From Lunularia cruciata (taxonomy: Eukaryota > Streptophyta > Marchantiopsida > Lunulariales > Lunulariaceae): a DNA stretch of 64,000 nucleotides. Position numbers and translations under genes: made by a program. The stretch is from contig OX419758.1 in the NCBI GenBank assembly GCA_948567375.1, forward strand, positions 62,129,001 to 62,193,000, read 5' to 3'. This document shows positions 11,150 through 22,779 of the stretch, piece after piece. Position 1 is the stretch's first letter; every line of letters starts with the position of its first letter. The notes under the pieces were generated by a model. The model searched no databases. It had not been told where the DNA came from and saw only the letters and a program-made list of their open reading frames with translations.

Positions 11150-13809
11150 CAAGTAAATCAGTGATAGTGTAAATGTTAAGAGACTTTCTCATCTATGGAT
11201 TACAAAATAAGAATGGATCAACTTGTTATTGAAATGTCATATTATAATAAATACTTTTACTAGTCATTATTACTTGGAGAGGATAACGTTTTGAAGAGCT
11301 ACTGAAAAATAGCACAGTAATTAGTATTCAGACAAACAACTAAAAAAATAAATATCCCCTTCTGTCTTGAGAAAAAGAAAAGGAGCTATATAGATTATCT
11401 CTGATGATTTCATTTAAAGATTACCATACTTAAGTTTAATATATAATATAGTGAACCTTAATCCAGTTGATAATATCTTATTGGGTGAGTTCTTATTTGC
11501 TACTGAATCTTGATAAAGATAATTGTATCTCTCTTGAAGATCTATGTATATAACAAAACATTTGGAGAAATATTTCCAACAATAAATCATTTTGTAATAT
11601 CTTTGGGTACAAAAGTAATAAAATTTTATATCTCTTCTTTTTTCTCAAATATTTGTATCATCATATTGTTTATGATGTACTTTTTATGGATCTCAATTAG
11701 GTGAATGACTCAAGTTTCATTCTTAATATACTAGTGAGTGGTGTTGTTTATAAGATAGTATAATTATGTGAATGATATTCTAATCAGAAAGGATTATATG
11801 CCATTAAATTATTGAAGCTATTTAAAGTTACTAAAACTATTTTATTATCTGTATTAATACCAATTTTTAATTTGATTCATAATTTAAGGTATAATTATAC
11901 ATCAATTATATCTTAAATGATCAATCAAATTTAAAATATTTGCCAAGGATAGCTGATTTTAAGGGAGTTCAATGACTTTAATCACATCAAGATATTTTAT
12001 TTTATATATATTTTGAGCTATTATATACATAAAGAACAAAAATACATATATATATTTTCTATATAAATTATATAGATATATAATAGTCATATATATAAAT
12101 AAATAATTGATTATTATACATATAGTTGAGAAATAAAAATGTTTCAAACACATAGAAAGCTATTCGATAAAACATTATGTTTCTAAAATAGGATAATAAT
12201 ACATAAAATGGGAGAGAGAAGAATTATTTATGAAAATAGGGAATTTTCCAAAATGCCCTACTAAAATAAGCAATCTCTAAAACGACCCATTTTCATTTAA
12301 AATTTCATCCACACTCTATTCCTTGTTTCACACTTATCTCTTTCATGACAAGGAATCCCATTGAAGAAATAAATTTTGTTCACGGTGTTGTACTTTGCCT
12401 TTCTCTCTCTAGGAACACATTGGGTGCCTAGCTATGGAGGTTATGGATTAGAGGTCCTGTTTAGATGTGTCACTACTGGTCTGAGCACACATTATGCCCG
12501 ATCATTGGAACCTTTTACTCTTGTTTCTAATATTTCTTCTATCTAGTAGGGGAGAGCTGTCAACCTAACCTGGTCATCACAACACACACTCCTGGTCTGT
12601 TGGTCATCACTTCCAGCATTACCAAGGAGAAAAGCAAATCACACCTAGAAGGAAGGAACCTAAGCAAAGCACAACGCACACACACCAATCCAAGCCAACT
12701 ACGTGTACAAATAGGCATGCAAGCACGGAGAAGATCTGATCACAAGAAGTCAACAACAACTCTCTATGACTTTTGTCAAAAATGAGCTTTAGGGTCTTCT
12801 TGCTTTGTCTTCAACCTAATTTCAATATGTACTCCAAGCCCTCCAGTATGTACTCCAAATTTCAACCAATTCCTATCCAAGTGTGGAATTCTATGTTTGT
12901 TTGACGGGGAAAATTTTGTGCAACTCATACGAACATAAATTTTTTATGTGACTTGGATTTGAGTGTTCTAGGATTCAATGGAAATCCTATAAGATAAGCT
13001 TTCCAATGATATGAAAGAAGCCACAATTTGACTATTATAGCTCCCTTGAAAATGCCTCAAACTTGGTCAGCCTTTTGCAAGTTTTTGCCCTAATTTTGAA
13101 ATCCCTAATTGATGGTTTGCTCTTGGATCTTTGCAAGTTCTCACACATTTTTACATATAAATATAGTCCTCAAAGCCACTCCATAAACCTAAAATCTTCA
13201 ATTATTTTTGTAGAAATAGAAGAGTTGGCATGTAGTAGTGATTAAAGATAGAAATGCTCTTATTGAGCCTACAAAAAAATTTAAAATGGAACTTATAGCC
13301 TTTGTTCTCACTCTCTATGGACAATGAGCCAACCAAATTTCCATAGTAGCTATTTGTGCTCTTTCCTAAACCCCTATGAAATTTGATGGCTCAATCCAAT
13401 CCTAAACCCTAGACATGGATCAATTCCTGAGCTAGGCTAACTTGTGAGCTCTAAAGACCCAAGTATGCTTGATGCAAGATCCTAAATTCTCTATTTCAGA
13501 AATTTACATGAAAAATTTTCATAGAAGTGCAAGACCTAACCACCAACAATGTTGGAAAATTTCATAGCTTGATTCAAACCACAACTTGAGAAGCAACCAA
13601 AACCCCAAACTTGATCATAATCTTCTCCTCAACAACTTGATTTCCAATGCTTCAACTTCAATTGATAAGATCTTATTTGAGATTGACTCAAAAGTAGAAT
13701 TTATTTAGCTAAATATAGTAATCACTTTATCAACTCACTATTCCATTGACAATTGATAGATCATGAAAAGATACAATACAACTCTAGAAATTCTCTTGTT
13801 TGCACATTT
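11150..13809. other. Long AT-rich and unassigned stretch
   Basis: 11150-12290 is strongly AT-rich with no coding signal. 12240-12290 resembles 49570-49640 (gggaattttccaaaatgccctact against gggaaattttccaaaatactctact), suggesting a dispersed repeat. 12290-13809 is less AT-rich and reads like decayed retroelement sequence, but no domain can be named. Confidence 0.35.
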
Positions 13810-14395
13810 GAGTGAGAATTTGACCCCCACATTTCATTTGAGCCTAATACACTCAAAATCTGGTCAATTCCCTTGATTTTTGTCTTTCAATTGTAGCATG
13901 TCAACTTTTCTTTCCAACCATAGTCTCCTCTTCTTGAATGACCTCCCTTAACTCCTTCAATTCTCAAAGAAATCCATGCTTCTCCTATTGGGACCCAAAC
14001 TCTTGCAAATTTGTCATATAGCCTCTTAACTTTTTGACAAATGGACCACACAACTTCACCTTGAAGCTCATGAAAAGAATTAAGTCATTATCCATCTATA
14101 AGAGCACATAGATGATCAGATCACAGACTTGCTTGTAAGTAAGCAATGGAAGGATGACATGATGTGTTTTTTCCATCACTAACTCCATGAATACCGCCCC
14201 AAAATGCACCACCATCTAACCCTGTAAGCCATCACGGTGTAGAATCTGAAGTCTGATGAGAAAAGGAATTGGGACTGGCAGATCGAGAGCATAAGACATC
14301 TCTTGCTCAAATAGTTTCCTTGATGCTTTATTGCCCACGCTCCGCTACAACTCTCACTCTCAACATCCTCCTCCCGCTTGAGACACCTCCTCCCG
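13810..14395 (-). repeat. Unclassified dispersed repeat with a minus-strand reading frame, copy 1
   Basis: Matches 44272-44850 over most of its length. On the minus strand both copies give a similar broken translation: a DLP(V/I)P stretch, then LQILHRDGLQGWMVVHFG (here) against LQILYHDRL.DWIVTHFG (other copy), later DLII.VLL and GP(F/L)VKK. The retained frame shows that an ancestral protein was encoded. I do not recognise the family; a retroelement gag or linker region is plausible. Confidence 0.5.
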
Positions 14396-14413
14396 AGTCC
14401 CGCGCTCGCGATA

Positions 14414-14432
14414 ATTAGTGCTTCGCACTAAT
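14414..14432. other. Small perfect hairpin
   Basis: attagtgc-ttc-gcactaat forms an 8-base stem with a 3-base loop. No T-run follows and no gene is adjacent, so the role is unknown. Confidence 0.5.
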
Positions 14433-15801
14433 CCATGTGCAGTACTGTACTGGGAAGGACCAACTATGGTAGATGGAAGTCTACTAAACAAGGTGCCATG
14501 GCAAGGTTGAGTAAGGAAAAGGCGGAAGCAGCGTGAGGGGAATCTTGCTTTGTCCCCGAAACATCCAGCATGACATGGAAATCCACAACAACATGTGGCT
14601 GACCTGGCTGTCCACCTAGACTGATCTACACTACGATCCGGTGTATGAGGCCGTCAAGGGACCTGTGAAGTAAAGTACTGTGCAAATGGAGCCGTTTAGG
14701 AATCTCCCCGTTTATTTAGCTGGCGGCAGCTGATAGTCAATCAAGTAGAGATTTATGCGAAACGAAAGTAGATGTATCCAGGTCTGCTACATATCCACTA
14801 CAGTATTGTCAGCTAAATCAGAGGAATTCTTTTCGGCGGGGAGAGGAGAAAAGGTGGATCTGGGGCTCTATTTAGCGAAAACTCTCTTAAGGAATACTGG
14901 AAAGTTCCCCAAAGGTTTGGAGAATCTTCTTCAGTACGAGTGTATTCATGATGATAGATATCAATTACGGTGTTGCGACTACTCCCTTCTTCTGTTATGA
15001 TGTCTTTCACTTGGAGAAAGTTGCAAGAGACATGACGGGTTGTGCCAGCAGATCTACACTGAACAGTGTAGATCTTATATGTTTTATGTAAGATATTCTT
15101 TTGGTACCCCGCTACGGCACCCTTTTGTTTTATTGTTGAAAATCAATATTTGCGGGTTTGTTCTCTCGAGAAGAACTTTCGATGAAAAGATGGAAAGATT
15201 TCTCGGGAAGAGGTTAATCATTGAATCAGGTCAATATGTTTGGACATACGGATGGACACATTCCTCTTGAGACAGAGCATAGCCATTTGTTATATGTGTT
15301 GAACCAAGCGAGCGATGACATGTTTGGTTTGTCTGAGCTGCATATAAACATAAACAAATGTATATACCTTAGGAAAAATTTAAAAGTAAAAAATGAGATC
15401 AGTTGTTTCTAACAAGGTACTTGTAAAATGGAACATTTTCAGTTTCTGCTTTAGGAATAAACTGCCCTGTACGTGATGATCCTTATCATGTCAATAAAAT
15501 GCTGTGTACATGATAAAACCTTGAACTGGCGTGAAGGTGATAATGCATCAATTAAATGGTACTAACTGTCAGTCTACACTAACTTTGTATCTTACGTCCG
15601 TGTAGATAGACATCCATCTATGTCGATGTGGATACCACGCCATCGCTTTCACTAATTATAGTAAGCTCCATTAGTGTCTCTATTTCCAATTGTACAACCC
15701 CGAGGCAATGTTCTTTGCTTTATTAGAATTGAACAACGTCTCCTGCATTATTTCATATAATATTTAAGTTAAAAATTTCTGCCCTGGGCGGTTGACATCA
15801 A
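14433..15801. other. Unassigned low-repeat sequence upstream of tRNA-Asp
   Basis: No gene or element was recognised. Apart from the palindrome at 15050-15075, only short open frames occur, without family resemblance. Confidence 0.4.
15050..15075. other. Perfect 12-bp inverted repeat with 2-base spacer
   Basis: agatctacactg-aa-cagtgtagatct. All twelve pairs match. It could be a cruciform-prone site or a dimeric protein-binding site. No neighbouring gene start supports a specific regulatory role. Confidence 0.6.
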
Positions 15802-15873
15802 GTCGTTGTAGTATAGTGGTGAGTATTCCCGCCTGTCACGCGGGTGACCCGGGTTCGATCCCCGGCAGCGGCG
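15802..15873 (+). tRNA. tRNA-Asp (anticodon GTC)
   Basis: A 72-base cloverleaf without intron. Acceptor gtcgttg pairs with cagcggc, with U-G at the second and fifth pairs. The D arm contains agtggt, the anticodon stem is cccgc/gcggg with loop ctgtcac (GTC at 15835-15837), and the T arm gggttcgatcccc is canonical, with the A and B boxes of the internal Pol III promoter intact. Discriminator is G; CCA is not encoded, as expected for eukaryotes. It delivers aspartate to GAC/GAU codons. It looks functional and is isolated from other tRNA genes. Confidence 0.95.
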
Positions 15874-16975
15874 ACGCTGGATGGAAGCATGCTTGTAATC
15901 CAGACCTCCTCTTTTGCCAATTGTGGGACTACAAAGTCAATCCTCAACTCCACTACATGCAGAAAAGTGATAGATGTTGTAGACACTATCAAACACGGTG
16001 GTTTTGTTACCACTTTTCTTGAGAAAGTGTACCTTATGTTGACAGAAATAGCCGGTGAGGCTTGAGATGTCATACTCGGGAAAGGAACAACGATGAACTT
16101 TGGAGCAAAGTCGAGGTAGAAAGGAAATTACGATAAGCTCCTAACGACAGCACATAGCTATGAGTTAAATAAGATACTACGATGAATTCAGAAAAGACGT
16201 ATAATTGGATGTGAAATTAGAACGAGCTCATAATAAAGCATGATGTTGAGGATGCTGAACTGATAAAAAGAAAGTAATGTTCATGGTAAAAACGGATTGT
16301 ACTCCATGTATTTTTCGTTATTTGATAATTTGGTAATGACTATGATTGGGAGGAGATTGGTTCATTTCAAATAGAGTTATTTCACATCCCCTAGAGCTCC
16401 CGTACAATTCTTTACGGTAGAGTCCAAGGAGTACTTTAAAATTATCATGAGTAAGACCTCATAGCCGTAAAATTTTACAGGTAATAATTTTTGTGACCAC
16501 GTAAGGTTTTATGGGTCATGAGGCGTAACCCGTAAAATTTGATGAAGGTTATTAATTGTTGTGGGCATTTGAATTTGGAAACGGAAAGCCAAGTGCCCTA
16601 ACTCTAGGAAGCGAGCTATTTAGAGGGTTCTAAACAAAACTCCGATGCCCCCACCATTTCTCTCCTTGCTCTCTCATGGTGTTTTCATTTGTCTCGACTA
16701 TTGTTTAATTTTGCTAGTGTGTGTTCATATCATGTAAGAATTGTTCAATTGGGTTAATCCATTTTTCATTTTTCATTTTTCATTTCAATAATGGCTAGGG
16801 GAAAATTTTCCCTGCTGTAGCACCCGGCAATTACTAGCAAAAGAAATAACGAGATGTGTGCGGAAGCAGATCTCAAAGAGAGTGGGAAAATGAACTTGTG
16901 CTTTGATGAATGGGGATTCTAAGAAAGGGAAGTAGAGAAATTTTTGAAATCTAATGATTTTTTAATGGAGTGATT
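15874..16975. other. Unassigned sequence downstream of tRNA-Asp
   Basis: No gene recognised. 16390-16560 has repeated taaaatttta/gtaaaatttt phrases in both orientations that hint at a small decayed transposon. 16761-16786 is a short (cattttt)n run. Confidence 0.35.
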
Positions 16976-16980
16976 TTGAT

Positions 16981-18240
16981 TTGAATATGGAAGACAAAGA
17001 GGACTTAATATTGAAGTGGTGGTATTTTGTTCATTCCCACCAATATTTGATCAAGAGGAAGCTTTACAATAAGAACATCAATTTTGCTTGTAAATTCTTT
17101 TTATATTTAGATCCCTCCTCGTTTAGACAACTAGTGCAGATGCATGTTGAATTTTTCTTGCTTTGCTTGAACTCATTAGAAAACATGATGTTTTCACAAA
17201 AGGGAATGCAAGAAATTCCAATCCGTTATGTGGGTTCAATTGGCTATAACACTTGATCTATTTGGACCTAATAGAAATGGTATGTGTGTGGCAAGGGACA
17301 CAAATCTTTGGAAATTAGTTCAAGATCTACAAGCAAATTTATTGATAGAGTCATGACCACCATTGAAGCCACTCTGGGCCCAAAAGTTACTTGGCCCAAT
17401 TGAGAATAGAGAAATGGAATTTCAAACTTCTTTGTAACAAAAGGGTTCAAGGTTGTGTTGGATTAGTGGACGGGACTTTATTTCCTCTTGTTCAATGACC
17501 CAAAGTAGATGGAGAAATTTATTTCAGTTGCAAAGGTTTCATTTCAAGAGTTAAGTTATTATGGAAGGTGGTTGTTTGAGTGGTGTTGTTGAGCATATGT
17601 TATTATTGCAAGATGTTGGGGTCCTATCATGACATCACTTGCATCATGAAATCACACTTATGTGATGATATGAATTAAAGATGGTCTAATATGTCCTTTG
17701 AGCAGCACCAATATCTACTAAGTGACTCAAGTAATGTGCCAATGAATCACTTGGTACCTTTGATCAAGCTACAATGCACCAACAATAAAATGGAGTTTAA
17801 TAAATGTGTTGCAAGAGCCAAGGTTCTCAATAGGGTCAAGTGACTCAAGCATTGCTTAGTGATTCATGCATTGCATTGGAATATTGAAGGCACGTGCCTT
17901 CAAGTGACTCAAGCATTGCTTAGTGACTCATGCATTGCATTGGAATATTGAAGGCACGTGTCTTCAATTCAATCATTGTGTGAACTAAGAGTTCAACTTA
18001 AAGTGAGAATATGAATCTCTATTTGATGAAATGGATCAATTTTCATATTATATTACAGAACTTTCTTTCCAATAAGAGCAATATGTGGATAAAAGTGGAA
18101 CGTAAAATAAATTTCATTCAAGAAGGGAATGGAGGACCATAAATAAATGATCCATGAATTCCTTCTAGAGAGGAAATAAGAGAAATTGTGATGTAAATGT
18201 GCATTGCCTTCAACAAGCAACTCAGTGGGTTTTTGAATCT
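16981..18240 (+). pseudogene. PIF/Harbinger-like (DDE_4 type) transposase relic
   Basis: The N-terminal part has LDPSSFRQLVQ (about 17106-17140). The core resembles Harbinger-type nucleases: a GLVDGTLFPLV stretch with the first catalytic Asp (about 17460-17490), KVDGEIYFSCKGF (17507-17545), LGSYHDIT with the second Asp (about 17615-17640), MSFEQHQYLLSDS and the VARAKVLN region (about 17808-17835) where the catalytic Glu is expected. The frame is broken by many stops, and a 64-bp tandem duplication lies in the Glu region. Such transposases cut DNA in the nucleus with a Myb-like partner, which I do not see. No terminal repeats identified. Confidence 0.6.
17837..17964. repeat. 64-bp direct tandem duplication
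   Basis: caagtgactcaagcattgct begins at 17837 and again at 17901. The two 64-base copies differ at only a few positions and end in gaaggcacgtgcctt and gaaggcacgtgtctt. The duplication lies inside the transposase relic and is probably a recent replication-slippage event. Confidence 0.85.
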
Positions 18241-18244
18241 TCAA

Positions 18245-20100
18245 TAAACAATGTATGGTTTATGAATGGAATAATTTATAAATAAATGTGTACAATTTAT
18301 GAATGTTTGGTCATGTTGGTTCATTTGATGTCAATTCAGTTGTGACCAAAGAAGAATCCATTGAATATGTATTTTGGCCAAGTAATATTGATTCTGGACA
18401 TGAATGATATAGATCTTATGCCATTGAGGAATATGGATTTTGTGCTTGAAATAGAGGAATTATAATGGATAAATTTTGATTCTATGTTTGAAAACTTGCA
18501 ATGGCAATCTTTGCACAAGTATAAAAGATACAGTCTCTTTGATAAAGTGAGAAAACCTTTTCCAATGAAACAAGAGGGAGGAAGATTGATAAAAATAGAA
18601 AGAGAGGAATACATTTTTAGAGAGAGTAGAACACTTCGAAGGGAGTTAATTTTTTCCAATGAACAAACTTTTGGGAAAGTAGAGGAAGAGTTTGATATGT
18701 TGAGTGAACATTTGGAAGCTTCAAAATCAGAAGTATGAGTGGAAGGGAGAGAGGAAAATTTTGCAATGGAAGAGAGAGAGAGGAAGATTTTGCAATGGAA
18801 GGGAGAGATAGAGAGGAGAATTTAATAGTTGAGTGGCTATGGGAATGAACATGGAATAAAGAAATGTCTGAAAGAGAGTGTTTAGGCTGAATGAGAGAGA
18901 TATGATCAAATTATCACAAAGACAAGGGGTAGGAGGAGAGAAAGTATCAAAGAATTTGAGAGTGTGATGAAGGAGAGAGACATTATCACATAGAAGAAGA
19001 GAAGAGGGGAAAAGAAATTATCAAAGAAGAGGTGTAGAAAGGGATTTTAGTAGGCATGAACTGGCCCATAGTTTGTCTATGGGGCACTACGGGACAGCCC
19101 TTATGTAGCCGGCCCTTCTCTAGACTTGAGGAAGAACTACGGGTAGGATTCCCATAGTGCACATAGCTGTACTACAGGACCAAGTCTACCTTAGGACACT
19201 TAATCTTGGAGACGGCTCATAGGTTTGTCACCCTTGAGAGCCAATCAGCCTCCTTGGTTGTCACTCTGTACTCACTCTTGAAGAAGAAAAGCCCCGGTAG
19301 GATGTTTGGGCTAAATTGAAATTCCTTCTAGGCTAAAGGGTCATCCATTGACTTCTAGACAAGAAGAACACCCTATGAATTGTTTCCTTTGTTACATGAA
19401 AGGGTTTTCTTTGGACCAGCTATATAAATTAGCAAGTGAATAATTGCCAATTCCACTTGGATTTCTTCCACCATCTTATGTACTTTGTAAAGCTCCTTGT
19501 GAATTAGAGGTAGAATTTGTGGGCCATGATGTTCCATAGCCTGTTGTAGCGGGGATTGTAAGGTCTTGAGATTGCACCGTGCACCTGGCTGCATGTGCTT
19601 AAGCTGTCTTGTTTTTCATGGACTTGGCAGTTCTTCCGTAGTCTGGCACTAGTTCTCTTCTCTGGATTTATGACAGTAGATTCTCTTGGGAGATTGTCTG
19701 TTGCTATTCCGGGTGCTGATCCTTGTTAATGAATACTTGCATAGGCTTTAGGTTTAAATTTTCTTGCTTGTTCTCTAGCTACTATTCCTGATCTATCATT
19801 CCAAACTCTTTTCTTAGTCTGTCATTCTTAGGTGGGTGGGGTTTTTGCTGTGATAGTCAAGCTTGGCCCAAAGCACAGACTTGGTGGGATTTGTGGACCA
19901 GTCCACAAGTCATGCAACCGATTCTACCCCAAGATTTTGTCCAAAGACCATTCATTCACAAGGAATGTCACTTCCATCACTGCACCGCGTTCTCCAAAAT
20001 TCATAAATTCTTCATGATGATCAAAACTCAGACTGAATAGTTTTGCATCAAGCACATTTTCTAATCAAGCATATACAGAACATGAAACATCCAGGTCCTA
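18245..20100. other. Unassigned; purine-rich block and possible retroelement debris
   Basis: 18735-19020 is strongly purine-rich (gagagaga/gaggaaga runs). 19200-19600 has a broken minus-strand frame with SEYRVTTKEADWLSRV and HKELYKVHKMVEEIQVELA, which reads like retroelement protein but cannot be classified. No intact gene seen. Confidence 0.35.
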
Positions 20101-20581
20101 ACTCCTATCCCTTACAACATTTAGCTTCATGTCTGCACGTCTCTCTCCAAGATTGTTGTTCGGCAAATCCCCTTTGGTGATTCTCCCCTCTTGTCATTGC
20201 AAATTTGTACTGTTGTCACTCTGGCATTTCTCTCCTCACTCTCTTGCCATGCTCAGCCAGCAGATTTCTTTTGAAACTTCCTTCCTCTCTTGTCACCTCC
20301 TCAGCAGAGCAACTCCAAACCTTCACTCCAATTCCTCTCACTACTCAGGGCAAAACCCTTCAAAAATCTCCTTTTACCTCTCATTGCTCAGGGCAAAAGC
20401 CCTTGAAGATCCTCTTCTCTCCTCAGCAGGCCAACTCTCCAAACTTCACTCTAGTCCAGTCCTTTCTGTATGAAATTCAACTCCTTCAGCCAAGTCTCAT
20501 AAGGCTTTACAGTCAAGAAAATATCCCTGCCCTTGTATTGTCAAAACCCTACAATCACTTCATGAGGACACCTTGCCATGT
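20101..20581. repeat. CT-rich sequence related to the 88-bp satellite
   Basis: Phrases such as ctctcctcagcaggccaactctccaaac resemble the unit of the 31160-32120 array (cctcagccagacaactccc), but the periodicity is decayed. The open frames here follow from low complexity, not from a gene. Confidence 0.45.
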
Positions 20582-20953
20582 CCATTGCCACCTCAACTCA
20601 CTTCAAAAATTCCTGCATAGCCTTGCTCCCCTCTCCCATTGTCTAGCCCAAAGCACATCTAAATTTTTCTTCTCCTGCACACCCTATCTCATTTTGAAAA
20701 TTCCTGCACAGCCTTGCTTTCCTCTCCCACTGTCCTGCAGAAGAGCACTTCAAAAATTTCTCCTCTCTTGCACACCCTACCTCAATTCAAAAATTCCTGC
20801 ACAACCTTGCTTCCCTCTCCCACTGTCCAGCCCAAAGCACTTCTAAATTTCTCTTCTCCTGCACACCCTATCTCATGTCAAAAATTCCTGCACATCCCTA
20901 CTTTCCTCTCCCACTGTCCTTCACAAAAGCACTTTGAAAATTTCACCTCTCCT
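20582..20953. repeat. ~92-bp tandem array, left half
   Basis: cctgcacaccctatctca-type anchors recur at about 20582, 20674, 20767 and 20858, spaced 91-93 bases. The array is cut at 20953 by the gypsy element and resumes at 30706. Each unit holds aaaaattcctgcac and ctctcccactgtcc. Confidence 0.8.
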
Positions 20954-21402
20954 TGTCACGCCATTTGTAGTGCCGCATCTAGATGCTCAGACACTAGAGT
21001 TCCAGTGATAGTAGTTAGAGTTATTTCAGCCGTTTCTCAAAGACTACTTTCCGACGGTTAGATTTTGTGTTCGGAGTACTGACTTGACGGTGGGGCCCAC
21101 CGTCACTTTGCACCGTTTGCACCGTCAAGTGTGCCGTTAGCGGGACCGTTAGGGTTTCAGAGCTAGCTTGAGTCCAAGGGGTATAGTTTTGAAGTGAGCT
21201 CCAAAGAGCTCACTTCTCTGATGTTGAGCTTTTGAGTTCCTGGATATGGTGAATAGAGGCCGGCAAGCGTCACTTGGATTCTCTATGCTTGAGTGGGTGT
21301 GGCTTGACTGTAATCAATGCCCAGTTGTTGGCAGTTTATAGAGTGACAGATCAAGTACTGATCTGAGTTGAGTTGAGTTGAGAGTGGTAAGCAATCTGAT
21401 TA
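20954..21402 (+). repeat. 5' LTR of methyltransferase element
   Basis: Begins TGTCACGCC and matches 30147-30597 closely. It contains the near-palindromic gtgagctccaaagagctcact (about 21193) and gagttgagttgagttgag near its end. After gattac it diverges from the 3' LTR, which continues into the tail found at 30598-30703. No standard initiator-Met primer site (tggtatcagagc) follows, so the LTR/leader boundary here may be deleted. Confidence 0.75.
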
Positions 21403-22779
21403 CACCAGAGAAATGAAGCCAGGGGGAAATCAGGTGCAGGAACTTTGAGTGTTGGTGGTATCTCCAAGCTCGGTGGATCGTTGGTAGCTCAATTCAAGTT
21501 CAGTATTTCCCTAGTGTGTAGAAGCTCATTCGATTGATGTAGATTTGGCAATTAGGCGGACGGTGTGCGGAAGCGTTGGCCAAATTTTGAGCAAAGAAGG
21601 AGCAAATTTCAAGCAGTGGTTATGATTTTGAGCTCAGGAGGTGAAGGCATGACTAATTTGATACGAGTTGGGCTTAGAAAGTCAAATTGAAGGTGGAGTT
21701 GGGAAGCTTTTCTCATGAATTTTTGATTTGGAAAAACCCTTGTTGTCAATTTGGCTCGAGTGGAAAGTTAGCAGGAGATTTGGTGGACGGTCAACTTTAG
21801 GGTTTACGTCAGATTTTGGTTGGGATTTACATCAGATTTTGGCCAGATTTGGATGAATTTTGCTAGTTTGGAGGACTTTTGCAGATTTGGAGAAGTTTCA
21901 CCAATTTTGGAGGAAGTTTGAAGTGGCAACAAGAAAGGCCTCATTTGGCATTTAGAGGCTTTGAGGCATAGGGATGTGGGCTATGAGAGGCTATGAAGGC
22001 CTAGAAGGGCTAGCAAGCTAGCTTGTTGGCGTTCTCTAGCTAGTTTAGAGTAGACCTTGGTCATTGGTTGGCAAAATCTGCCTTTCCTGCTAGATTGTGT
22101 GCAATAGGGTTTGACCCCTAGATCTCTTGTTCCTAGACTGGTGCCCTAGCCAACTGGTCCACCCTCACTTGTTGTCCTAGTGAATGTGCCACTGTTATCT
22201 ATACACATGTAGCTTTGGCTAGGAGAGGCAATTTGATCCCATTCTTGGTGATCCTGGTAGCTTAGGACTTAGATACAAACTTCTCTTATATCAAATGCCA
22301 AATGGTGGCAAAGTCAGTCCCGTGTTGTGTTATGAGATGGAGGGTTTTTGTTTAGATTTCTTGTGATTGGATCCCCTCCAGACCGTGAGAGTGCGTGTTA
22401 TGATGGCAGGTTACAGGTTGCCCTAGTGTAGTTATCTTGGTTAGAGTTACATTAGTGGGTGGTGCTTAGTTGGTACTGGCACTTGGTGGTGTTGGCACGT
22501 GGTGGTGTTGGCACTTGGTGGGGCAATTGCGGTTGCAACTTGCGATTGCAGTTGGTGGTTCACGTTTGCTGTTGCGGTTACTTTGTCACGACGGAGTTCT
22601 TTGGAGATTCCAGAGGAGTTAGCCTTGCAATACACAGTGGGTTTACTCGGAGTGGTGCTCGGTATCAGCTTGTATCTTAGGTCCTAGTGAGGGAGGAGAT
22701 TGACTCTGAGTTGGAGTTCGACATAGGAGCTGATTCAGTTGAGAGTGCACTTGGTGTGTCCGCACTGTTGTTGTAGGAC
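21403..22779 (+). other. Leader between 5' LTR and gag
   Basis: About 1.38 kb with no protein motif. A ggtggtatctccaagctcgg phrase near 21452 is the only primer-binding-site-like string and is a poor match. A G/T-rich repeat ttggcac(t/g)tggtggt occurs three times around 22476-22520. Confidence 0.45.

Noticed and set aside
15792-16073. Open frames on both strands across the tRNA gene
   Set aside because: The tRNA cloverleaf explains the sequence; the frames have no family resemblance.
20205-20846. 213-codon open frame
   Set aside because: It runs through the CT-rich 92-bp array; serine/proline/leucine-rich translation repeats with the array and has no domain.
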